A stretch of DNA of 64,000 nt from Salmonella enterica subsp. enterica serovar Typhimurium str. LT2 (GTDB lineage Bacteria > Pseudomonadota > Gammaproteobacteria > Enterobacterales > Enterobacteriaceae). The translations under genes and the position numbers were made by a program. The notes below the pieces were generated by a model. It worked only from the letters and a program-made list of their open reading frames with translations. It did no database searches and had not been told where the DNA came from. The stretch covers positions 124,001 to 188,000 of the forward strand of contig NC_003197.2 of NCBI RefSeq assembly GCF_000006945.2, in the 5' to 3' direction. Position 1 is the first letter of the stretch. Every line of letters starts with the position of its first letter. Positions 9,776 to 17,725 of this stretch are shown here, piece after piece.

Positions 9776-9808
9776 CATAAAAAAACCCGCGCAACGGCGC
9801 GGGTTTTG
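9776..9808 (-). terminator. leu operon attenuator terminator
   Basis: On the minus strand AAACCCGCGC-CGTT-GCGCGGGTTT is followed by a run of T. It lies between leuL and leuA. By the standard attenuation mechanism it forms when the ribosome passes the leucine codons of leuL quickly, and is prevented when the ribosome stalls there. Confidence 0.93.
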
Positions 9809-9825
9809 TTTGACTTCGAGCTGAC

Positions 9826-9912
9826 TTAATGTTGAATGCCGCCCACCGGTCTACCGCGCACAATAAATGCGTTGAGTAGTAGTAGCCCAGTGAAACGAAC
9901 GATATGTGACAT
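9826..9912 (-). CDS. leuL: LeuL, leu operon leader peptide
   Basis: This 28-residue leader peptide begins MSHIVRFTG and carries four consecutive leucine codons (three CTA and one CTC) at positions 10-13. It ends GGIQH. Stalling at the leucine codons, three of them the rare CTA, senses charged tRNA-Leu and controls the downstream attenuator. It is too short for ordinary gene finding but is identified by its place, the Leu run and the terminator that follows. Confidence 0.95.
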   Translation of the reverse strand: MSHIVRFTGLLLLNAFIVRGRPVGGIQH

Positions 9913-9945
9913 TAATTCAGCTCCAGCGAATGCGTTATGCTTTTA

Positions 9946-9974
9946 GTGGTACTGGATATGCCGTTTAATGTCAA
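9946..9974 (-). promoter_or_regulatory. leuLABCD promoter (-35 clear, -10 weak)
   Basis: A perfect -35 hexamer TTGACA lies at 9969-9974 on the minus strand, about 57 bases before the leuL start. At 17-bp spacing the -10 region reads TACCAC, a poor match, so the exact -10 is uncertain. This is the region of the classic supercoiling-sensitive leu promoter (leu-500). Confidence 0.7.
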
Positions 9975-10568
9975 CTCTATTTTCTGTCGCCATTGCATTT
10001 TGTTGACGATATCCGGATACGTACTTTAGCTAATTGTGCTGGGCTGCGCGTCCAATAAAGGATAAAAGAACGAGTGGACATTCATACTTTTCATTGTTTG
10101 AAATATTTAGGCATTTTTGTTTGCAAATTGGTTAGGGGAATGGCCTGTTAAAGGTATGCTAAAGGTTTGGTTTATCTTTTTGATTTGTTTTATATTTTAA
10201 CAAATAACCTTGTTTGCTTAATGGATAAGGATAAAGTTATTGATAAATTAATGTTAACTTTTTAGCTATTAATAATATAAACATTTAATTGAAACTTAAA
10301 TGATCATTCACTTGGTGTATGATTGTGTATTCGCCATAGTTATGGTTATATTGCTTGCGTAATTTAAACATTATGAATCGCAATGGTGTGACTCAGGACA
10401 CATTACGCTTGCGCTGGCATTCTATTTGTCTCTGTCAGCGTCTTTATGTTTTCCGAATTTTAACGCTTTCCCTTTTTCTTATTTTATATGCATGGTAAAT
10501 CATATTTTCAGGAATTATTTCTGCCTTCAGCCAGAAAAAGGGAGTTAAGCGTGACAGTGGAGTTAAAT
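9975..10568. other. Intergenic AT-rich region between leuL and leuO
   Basis: About 590 bases with no credible gene lie between the divergent leu operon and leuO. Much of it is strongly AT-rich (especially about 10080-10360), with many A/T tracts and short inverted repeats such as TTAATGTTAACTTTTTAG. From knowledge of this locus it holds the leuO promoter and H-NS and LeuO binding sequences that link leuO and leu transcription. The individual sites cannot be placed with certainty by eye. Confidence 0.7.
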
Positions 10569-11513
10569 ATGCCAGAGGTCAAAACCGAAAAGCCGCATCT
10601 TTTAGATATGGGCAAACCACAGCTTCGCATGGTTGATTTGAACCTATTGACCGTGTTCGATGCGGTAATGCAAGAGCAGAATATTACGCGCGCCGCCCAC
10701 ACGCTGGGAATGTCGCAGCCTGCGGTCAGTAACGCCGTAGCGCGTCTGAAGGTTATGTTTAATGACGAACTTTTTGTTCGATATGGACGAGGAATTCAGC
10801 CGACTGCCCGTGCATTTCAGTTATTTGGTTCAGTCCGTCAGGCGTTGCAATTGGTGCAAAATGAATTGCCGGGATCGGGGTTTGAGCCGACCAGCAGCGA
10901 ACGTGTATTCAATCTTTGCGTGTGCAGTCCGCTGGATAATATCCTGACGTCACAGATTTATAATCGTGTAGAAAAAATTGCGCCAAATATTCATGTCGTT
11001 TTTAAAGCGTCGTTGAATCAGAATACTGAGCATCAGTTACGCTATCAGGAAACCGAGTTCGTTATTAGTTATGAAGAATTCCGTCGTCCTGAGTTTACCA
11101 GCGTACCGCTATTTAAAGATGAAATGGTTTTAGTCGCCAGCCGAAAACACCCGCGTATTAGCGGCCCGCTACTGGAAGGCGATGTTTATAATGAACAACA
11201 TGCGGTTGTTTCCCTCGATCGTTATGCGTCATTTAGTCAGCCGTGGTATGACACGCCGGATAAACAGTCGAGCGTGGCTTATCAGGGCATGGCGCTTATC
11301 AGCGTTCTGAACGTGGTTTCGCAGACGCATTTGGTCGCTATTGCCCCGCGCTGGCTGGCGGAAGAGTTTGCGGAATCGCTGGATCTGCAAATATTGCCGT
11401 TGCCTTTAAAACTGAATAGCCGGACATGCTACCTTTCCTGGCATGAAGCGGCTGGGCGTGATAAAGGGCATCAATGGATGGAAGATTTATTAGTCTCTGT
11501 TTGTAAGCGATAA
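10569..11513 (+). CDS. leuO: LeuO, LysR-family transcriptional regulator
   Basis: LeuO is a global LysR-type regulator that counteracts H-NS silencing and affects stress, virulence and CRISPR-related genes. The 314-residue protein has the N-terminal helix-turn-helix (about residues 22-80, with [24 protein letters not shown]) and a substrate-binding-type C-terminal domain. The ATG at 10569 was chosen because the protein then begins [13 protein letters not shown] as in the family, with GGAG 8 bases upstream. An ATG 81 bases earlier is in frame but would add an atypical extension. It ends just before a strong terminator. Confidence 0.95.
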
Positions 11514-11519
11514 AACCGG

Positions 11520-11562
11520 GCAGAATAAATCAGAAACAAATTCTGGTTTATTCTGCTTTTTA
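11520..11562 (+). terminator. Terminator downstream of leuO
   Basis: The inverted repeat GCAGAATAAA...TTTATTCTGC, extended by AGAA/TTCT pairs towards the loop, is followed by TTTTT. It begins 6 bases after the leuO stop. Confidence 0.85.
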
Positions 11563-11834
11563 GCGTATATCAAAAATTTTATGCTGAATTAACGGTGAGC
11601 GATGCTTTTCGTCGCTGTGAAAAATAGATGAATTGCTGTAAGTCTGCATTTATAAGCGATTATTTATTACCAGGTGTGATTCAGACGGAGTATTTCTCCA
11701 TTTCTTCTCTTCTTGCCTCCTGATTATTCTAACCTTCCCCATCTTTACGTCATTCCACCCAATTGCCAGGCGTGATAGCGAGCGGTTAAGGTGTCCGTCA
11801 AACCGTGATGACAGGTATAAAGTGGAGGCAAGCC
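11563..11834. promoter_or_regulatory. ilvIH upstream regulatory region
   Basis: About 270 bases between leuO and ilvI hold no gene. In E. coli the corresponding region carries several Lrp binding sites and the ilvIH promoter. AT-rich stretches around ATATCAAAAATTTTATGCTG (11577-11596) resemble Lrp sites by composition. The ilvI promoter hexamers were not clear enough to place. Confidence 0.5.
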
Positions 11835-13559
11835 GTGGAAATGTTGTCTGGAGCCGAGATGGTCGTCTGATCGCTTATCGATCAAGGCGTAAAGCAGGTG
11901 TTCGGCTATCCTGGAGGCGCAGTGCTTGATATTTATGATGCGCTACATACCGTTGGAGGGATCGATCATGTGCTGGTGCGTCATGAGCAGGCCGCGGTGC
12001 ATATGGCGGATGGCCTGGCGCGAGCCACTGGCGACGTTGGCGTGGTGCTGGTGACTTCCGGACCGGGAGCGACCAATGCGATTACCGGGATTGCTACGGC
12101 CTATATGGATTCCATTCCGCTGGTGATTCTTTCCGGCCAGGTCGCCACCTCATTGATTGGCTATGATGCCTTTCAGGAGTGCGACATGGTGGGGATTTCC
12201 CGACCGGTGGTCAAACATAGCTTCCTGGTCAAACAGACGGAAGATATTCCCCTGGTGCTTAAAAAGGCCTTCTGGCTGGCGGCAAGCGGACGTCCTGGGC
12301 CGGTGGTCGTGGATTTGCCGAAAGATATTTTGAATCCGGCGAAAAAAATGCCGTATGCCTGGCCGGAGACGGTCAGTATGCGCTCTTACAATCCCACAAC
12401 ATCAGGACATAAAGGACAAATTAAGCGTGCCTTGCAAACGCTGGCGTCGGCAAAAAAGCCGGTGGTCTACGTTGGGGGAGGGGCGATAAGCGCGGCCTGC
12501 TATGCGCCGTTGCGCCACATCATTGAAACCTTTAACCTGCCGGTGGTCTCTTCATTAATGGGACTGGGCGCGTTTCCTGCTACTCATCGCCAGTCGTTAG
12601 GAATGCTGGGAATGCATGGCACTTATGAAGCCAATATGACCATGCATAACGCCGACGTGATTTTCGCTGTTGGCGTACGATTTGACGACCGCACGACGAA
12701 TAATCTCGCTAAATATTGTCCGAACGCGACGGTATTACACATCGACATTGACCCGACGTCCATATCCAAAACGGTTAACGCTGATATCCCGGTGGTGGGC
12801 GATGCCCGCCTGGTACTGGAACAAATGCTGGAGCTACTGGCGCAGGATGCGCCGTCTCAGCCGCAGGATGATATTCGCGACTGGTGGCAGCAGATAGAGA
12901 GCTGGCGCGCCCGTCAGTGCCTGAAATATGACGCGGAAAGCGAAAGCATTAAACCCCAGGCGGTGATTGAAACCCTCTGGCGTCTGACGAAGGGCGATGC
13001 GTACGTGACGTCCGATGTAGGACAACACCAGATGTTTGCCGCCCTCTATTACCCGTTCGATAAGCCACGTCGCTGGATTAATTCCGGCGGGCTCGGCACG
13101 ATGGGTTTTGGCCTACCGGCTGCGCTGGGCGTTAAAATGGCCCTGCCGAAAGAAATGGTGGTCTGCGTGACCGGCGATGGCAGTATACAGATGAACATTC
13201 AGGAGCTGTCGACAGCCTTACAGTATGAACTGCCGGTACTGGTTTTGAACCTGAACAACCGTTATCTGGGGATGGTGAAACAGTGGCAGGATATGATCTA
13301 TTCCGGTCGCCATTCTCAGTCTTATATGCAGTCGTTACCGGATTTTGTGCGCCTGGCGGAAGCATATGGCCATGTCGGGCTGCAGATTAACCGTCCGGAT
13401 GAGCTGGAAAGTAAACTCAGCGAAGCCCTTGAGCATGTGCGTAATAACCGACTGGTGTTCGTCGATGTCACCGTTGATGGCAGCGAGCATGTCTATCCGA
13501 TGCAGATTCGCGGGGGCGGGATGGACGAAATGTGGTTAAGCAAAACGGAGAGGACCTGA
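11835..13559 (+). pseudogene. ilvI: ilvI, acetohydroxyacid synthase III large subunit, nonsense-disrupted at codon 12
   Basis: This frame encodes the TPP-dependent catalytic subunit of acetohydroxyacid synthase III (valine/isoleucine/leucine synthesis). From the GTG at 11835 it reads V-E-M-L-S-G-A-E-M-V-V and then TGA at 11868-11870, where E. coli has an arginine codon (CGA). The frame then continues intact to 13559, giving 574 codons plus stop, exactly the family length. It includes the [13 protein letters not shown] region and the FAD-type AHAS segments. The only downstream restart is GTG at 11898, which lacks a good Shine-Dalgarno sequence and would lose 21 residues of the first beta-alpha unit. 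Early termination in ilvI is the published reason that S. Typhimurium LT2 lacks AHAS III. Confidence 0.93.
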
Positions 13560-13561
13560 TG

Positions 13562-14053
13562 ATGCGCCGGATTTTATCGGTATTACTGGAAAACGAATCT
13601 GGGGCGTTATCGCGGGTTATCGGCCTCTTTTCGCAACGCGGATATAATATTGAAAGCCTGACCGTCGCGCCGACAGACGATCCGACGTTGTCGCGCATGA
13701 CTATCCAGACGGTAGGCGATGAAAAAGTGCTTGAGCAAATTGAAAAGCAACTGCACAAGCTGGTTGATGTGCTGCGCGTCAGCGAGCTGGGACAGGGAGC
13801 GCACGTTGAGCGGGAAATCATGCTGGTGAAAATCCAGGCCAGCGGCTACGGACGGGAAGAGGTGAAGCGTAATACGGAAATTTTCCGTGGTCAGATTATT
13901 GACGTTACGCCAACGCTGTATACCGTTCAACTGGCGGGCACCAGCGATAAACTGGATGCTTTTCTGGCCTCGCTGCGCGACGTGGCGAAAATTGTTGAAG
14001 TGGCGCGTTCAGGCGTCGTCGGGCTTTCGCGCGGCGATAAGATTATGCGCTGA
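13562..14053 (+). CDS. ilvH: IlvH, acetohydroxyacid synthase III regulatory subunit
   Basis: IlvH is the small ACT-domain subunit that activates IlvI and gives it valine sensitivity. The 163-residue protein begins MRRILSVLLENESGALSRV, the ACT core with the valine-site region, and has the second alpha/beta domain typical of the family. The ATG at 13562 gives the family N-terminus; a tandem ATG at 13559 overlaps the ilvI stop (TGATG), so translation is normally coupled to ilvI. Because ilvI stops early, ilvH may be poorly translated and would lack its partner, although its own frame is intact. Confidence 0.95.
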   Translation: MRRILSVLLENESGALSRVIGLFSQRGYNIESLTVAPTDDPTLSRMTIQTVGDEKVLEQIEKQLHKLVDVLRVSELGQGAHVEREIMLVKIQASGYGREEVKRNTEIFRGQIIDVTPTLYTVQLAGTSDKLDAFLASLRDVAKIVEVARSGVVGLSRGDKIMR

Positions 14054-14060
14054 GCAGATT

Positions 14061-14165
14061 CGCCGGATGACGACGCGCGTGCGTTTTATCCGGTCTACTG
14101 GCTGATATCTGGCCCAGGTCCGATAAGCGTAGCGCCATCAGGCAGGTTTGCCGGATATCAGCCAA
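14061..14165. repeat. REP/BIME-type palindromic repeats downstream of ilvH
   Basis: The segments GCCGGATGACGACGCGCGTG...TTATCCGG and CCGATAAGCGTAGCGCCATC are typical arms of enterobacterial REP elements. They lie immediately after ilvH and before its terminator. Confidence 0.8.
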
Positions 14166-14176
14166 CAGGAATTATC

Positions 14177-14210
14177 GCCCAACCCAATATCATCGGTTGG
14201 GCTTTTTTTT
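14177..14210 (+). terminator. Terminator of the ilvIH operon
   Basis: The stem GCCCAACC/GGTTGGGC with the loop CAATATCATC is followed by eight T residues. Confidence 0.92.
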
Positions 14211-14336
14211 GCGAAATCCGTGGTAACCCGGAATAAAAGCGGTTGCCGGAGTGATCAAACTGCGCTTAGATGTTAACGATTTTAACCCATGCCGACATAA
14301 AGGTTATGGTTTGTACAATTTACACAAGGGGCAATT

Positions 14337-15341
14337 GTGAAACTGGATGAAATCGCTCGGCTGGCCGGTGTCTCGCGCACAACTGCAAGCTACGTTATAA
14401 ACGGTAAAGCAAAGCAATACCGCGTGAGCGACAAAACCGTAGAAAAAGTCATGGCGGTAGTGCGTGAGCACAATTACCATCCTAACGCTGTGGCTGCCGG
14501 GCTGCGTGCTGGACGCACACGTTCCATTGGTCTGGTGATCCCGGACCTTGAAAACACGAGCTACACCCGTATCGCAAACTATCTTGAGCGCCAGGCACGC
14601 CAGCGTGGCTACCAACTGCTGATCGCCTGTTCTGAAGATCAGCCGGATAACGAAATGCGCTGCATTGAGCACCTTTTGCAACGCCAGGTGGATGCAATCA
14701 TTGTTTCAACTTCGTTACCGCCGGAGCATCCCTTCTATCAGCGCTGGGCCAACGATCCGTTCCCCATCGTCGCGCTCGACCGCGCGCTGGATCGCGAACA
14801 TTTCACCAGCGTGGTCGGCGCCGATCAGGATGATGCCGAGATGTTGGCGGAAGAGCTGCGTAAATTCCCGGCGGAAACGGTGCTTTATTTGGGCGCGCTG
14901 CCGGAGTTGTCCGTCAGTTTCCTGCGCGAGCAGGGGTTCCGCACCGCATGGAAAGACGATCCGCGGGAGGTGAATTTCTTATATGCCAACAGCTATGAGC
15001 GCGAAGCCGCCGCGCAGTTGTTTGAGAAATGGCTGGAAACGCATCCTATGCCGCAGGCGCTCTTTACGACATCGTTCGCGCTATTACAGGGCGTGATGGA
15101 CGTAACGCTGCGGCGCGATGGAAAACTGCCTTCGGATTTAGCGATTGCGACCTTCGGCGATCATGAGCTGCTGGATTTTCTGCAATGCCCGGTACTGGCG
15201 GTGGCGCAGCGTCATCGTGATGTCGCGGAACGCGTGCTGGAGATTGTGCTGGCAAGTCTTGATGAACCGCGTAAACCGAAACCCGGCTTAACGCGTATTC
15301 GGCGAAACCTTTATCGTCGCGGCATTCTGAGCCGTAGCTAA
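14337..15341 (+). CDS. cra: Cra (FruR), catabolite repressor/activator
   Basis: Cra is a LacI/GalR-family regulator that represses glycolytic and fructose genes and activates gluconeogenic genes; fructose-phosphate ligands release it from DNA. The 334-residue protein has the N-terminal helix-turn-helix and hinge helix ([20 protein letters not shown]) and a periplasmic-binding-protein-like effector domain. The start codon is GTG at 14337, preceded by AAGGGG. It is monocistronic and separated by about 600 bases from mraZ. Confidence 0.97.
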
Positions 15342-15865
15342 AGGACCGGCGGTAAAAGACTCTCTCTTCTGCCGCCGTCAAACAAATGCGTATCAGTAAA
15401 AATATCCCTTAAATAATTAAGATTATTCCTTAAAATTATCCGAAAATTCTTTTTTATTACCTTTCTTTTGTCCGAAATCGTCCACATTCCACTAATTAAG
15501 ACGTAACGAGTCTTTTCCTTTGTATTGTTTTGTTACAAGCAGGCAAGAAATCGTCGAATTAACAGCCACTTTTTGTCTTTGGCGCGACAGTCGCTCGTAG
15601 GCGCTGGTATAGCAGGCACCGCACACGTTAAACAGGCACTGTTAACACGGTGCAATATGTCCTAAAATGCCGCTCGCGTCGCAAACTGACACTTTATATT
15701 TTTCTCGGATTATATTGAGTCCGTTTTAAACGGCGGTGGGCCTTTGGTTTTTTTCTTACAAATATTCATAACGTTAATTTGGCTTGCACGCTGGGCGGAA
15801 ATTAATCAACGCAGATATTCGCCGTAAACATTGGCTTTTTTACTTAGGTAAGCGTTGTGACTTGC
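15342..15865. other. Long gene-free stretch between cra and the dcw promoter
   Basis: About 520 bases hold no convincing coding frame. The first part is AT-rich; the middle has a GC-richer block with the inverted repeat CCGTTTTAAACGG (15721-15733). A T-run follows about 15 bases later (around 15748-15755). No RNA gene was recognised. Confidence 0.5.
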
Positions 15866-15895
15866 TTGACAAGCTTTTCCTCCGCTCCGTAAACT
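15866..15895 (+). promoter_or_regulatory. Pmra promoter of the dcw cluster
   Basis: The hexamers TTGACA (15866-15871) and TAAACT (15890-15895), 18 bases apart, lie about 50 bases before mraZ. This matches the strong E. coli Pmra promoter that drives genes from mraZ towards ftsW and beyond. Confidence 0.88.
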
Positions 15896-15903
15896 CCTTC
15901 GAG

Positions 15904-15938
15904 TGGGAATTTGTGGGATAAAGTGGTAAGAAGGGGTG
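15904..15938 (+). promoter_or_regulatory. MraZ operator (TGGGN direct repeats)
   Basis: Direct repeats TGGGA (15904), TGGGA (15914), TGGTA (15924) and a weaker GGGTG (15934) recur at a 10-base period, that is, five bases apart. MraZ is known to bind such TGGGN repeats in the 5' leader of its own operon and repress it. Confidence 0.88.
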
Positions 15939-15946
15939 AGACTGGC

Positions 15947-16405
15947 ATGTTCCGGGGGGCAACGTTAGTCAATCTCGACAGTAAAGGGCGCCTGACCGTG
16001 CCGACCCGTTATCGGGAGCAACTGATCGAGAGCGCTACCGGTCAAATGGTATGTACCATTGACATCCATCACCCATGCCTGCTGCTTTACCCCCTGCCTG
16101 AATGGGAAATTATTGAGCAAAAGTTATCTCGTCTGTCGAGCATGAACCCGGTAGAACGTCGCGTACAGCGTTTACTGTTGGGCCATGCCAGCGAATGTCA
16201 GATGGATGGTGCAGGTCGATTACTGATCGCGCCAGTTCTGCGGCAACATGCCGGACTGACGAAAGAAGTGATGCTGGTTGGACAGTTCAACAAATTTGAG
16301 CTGTGGGATGAAACGACCTGGTATCAACAGGTCAAGGAAGATATCGACGCTGAACAGTCAGCTACCGAAACGTTATCGGAGCGGCTGCAGGACTTGTCTC
16401 TATAA
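15947..16405 (+). CDS. mraZ: MraZ, transcriptional repressor of the dcw cluster
   Basis: MraZ is an AbrB-like DNA-binding protein that binds the TGGGN repeats just upstream and represses the division/cell-wall cluster. The 152-residue protein begins [19 protein letters not shown] and has two tandem MraZ/AbrB-type swapped-hairpin domains; the DSKGRL and DGAGRL motifs (near residues 10-15 and 85-90) are the paired signatures. The ATG at 15947 is chosen because it yields the family start. An earlier in-frame start at 15911 lies within the operator repeats and would add 12 residues. Confidence 0.95.
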
Positions 16406-16406
16406 G

Positions 16407-17348
16407 ATGATGGAAAATTTTAAACACACTACGGTACTGTTGGATGAAGCCGTTAATGGGCTGAATATTCGTCCGGATGGTATCTATATTGATGGCACAT
16501 TTGGTCGCGGCGGCCACTCGCGCCTGATCCTCTCGCAACTGGGCGAAGAGGGGCGCTTGCTGGCGATCGATCGCGATCCGCAGGCGATCGCCGTTGCGCA
16601 GACCATTAATGATCCTCGCTTCTCCATCATTCATGGACCTTTTTCCGCGCTGGCTGATTATGTAGCCGAGCGCGAGCTTACCGGCAAGATTGACGGGATC
16701 CTTCTCGATCTTGGCGTCTCTTCTCCGCAGCTTGACGATGCGGAGCGCGGTTTTTCATTTATGCGCGACGGTCCGCTGGATATGCGAATGGACCCGACGC
16801 GCGGCCAGTCTGCCGCCGAGTGGTTACAAACGGCGGAGGAAGCGGATATCGCCTGGGTGCTGAAAACATTCGGCGAGGAGCGTTTTGCCAAACGTATTGC
16901 TCGCGCCATTGTTGAGCGCAATCGCGAACAGCCGATGACCCGCACCAAAGAGCTGGCGGAAGTGGTTGCGGCGGCGACCCCGGTAAAAGACAAATTCAAA
17001 CATCCCGCGACCCGTACCTTCCAGGCGGTGCGCATCTGGGTAAACAGTGAACTGGAGGAGATAGAGCAGGCGCTAAAAAGCTCGCTCAGCGTACTGGCCC
17101 CAGGCGGGCGGCTTTCAATCATCAGTTTCCACTCGCTGGAAGACCGTATTGTGAAACGCTTTATGCGTGAGCAAAGCCGCGGTCCGCAGGTACCGGCGGG
17201 ATTACCGATGACGGAAGCGCAGCTCAAAAAACTGGGCGGTCGTGAGTTACGAGCGTTAGGCAAGTTGATGCCGGGTGAAAAAGAGGTAGCTGAAAATCCT
17301 CGGGCCCGTAGTTCAGTTCTGCGTATCGCAGAGAGGACGAACGCATGA
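16407..17348 (+). CDS. rsmH: RsmH (MraW), 16S rRNA m4C1402 methyltransferase
   Basis: RsmH transfers a methyl group from S-adenosylmethionine to N4 of C1402 in 16S rRNA. The 313-residue protein shows the SAM-binding segment [14 protein letters not shown] (about residues 25-38), the acidic residue of the second strand in [10 protein letters not shown], and [12 protein letters not shown] near residue 243. The ATG at 16407 follows the mraZ stop by one base and gives the family start [16 protein letters not shown]. An upstream in-frame extension into mraZ was rejected because it lacks similarity. Its end overlaps ftsL by 4 bases. Confidence 0.96.
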
Positions 17349-17710
17349 TCAGCAGAGTGACAGAAGCCCTAAGCAAAGTGAAGGGATCGATAGGAAGCAA
17401 CGAGCGCCATGCCTTGCCTGGCGTGATCGGTGACGATCTTTTGCGGTTCGGGAAGCTGCCACTCTGCTTGTTCATTTGCATCATTTTAACGGCGGTGACG
17501 GTGGTCACGACGGCGCACCATACTCGTTTACTCACCGCGCAGCGTGAACAATTGGTTCTGGAGCGCGATGCATTGGACATTGAATGGCGCAACCTGATCC
17601 TTGAAGAAAATGCGCTCGGCGATCACAGCCGGGTGGAGCGGATCGCAACGGAAAAGCTGCAAATGCAGCATGTTGATCCGTCCCAAGAAAATATTGTAGT
17701 GCAAAAATAA
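17345..17710 (+). CDS. ftsL: FtsL, divisome protein
   Basis: FtsL is a bitopic inner-membrane protein that forms the FtsQLB complex and activates septal peptidoglycan synthesis by FtsWI. The 121-residue protein has a short cytoplasmic part, one transmembrane helix near residues 38-57 ([20 protein letters not shown]), and a periplasmic leucine-zipper-like coiled coil from about 60 to 100. Its start overlaps the rsmH stop (ATGA), and ftsI follows after 15 bases. Confidence 0.96.
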
Positions 17711-17725
17711 GGATAAACGCGACGC

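Noticed and set aside
10488..10568. Upstream in-frame ATG extending leuO by 27 residues
   Set aside because: The family start MPEV at 10569 has a better ribosome site, and the extension lies in regulatory sequence.
11898..13559. Annotating ilvI as an intact gene from GTG 11898
   Set aside because: This start has no good Shine-Dalgarno sequence and removes the first structural unit. The full family length is obtained only by reading through the TGA at codon 12.
15342..15405. Possible terminator after cra (GGCGG...CCGCC around 15349-15375)
   Set aside because: The stem is imperfect and is followed by GTCAAACAAA rather than a T-run.
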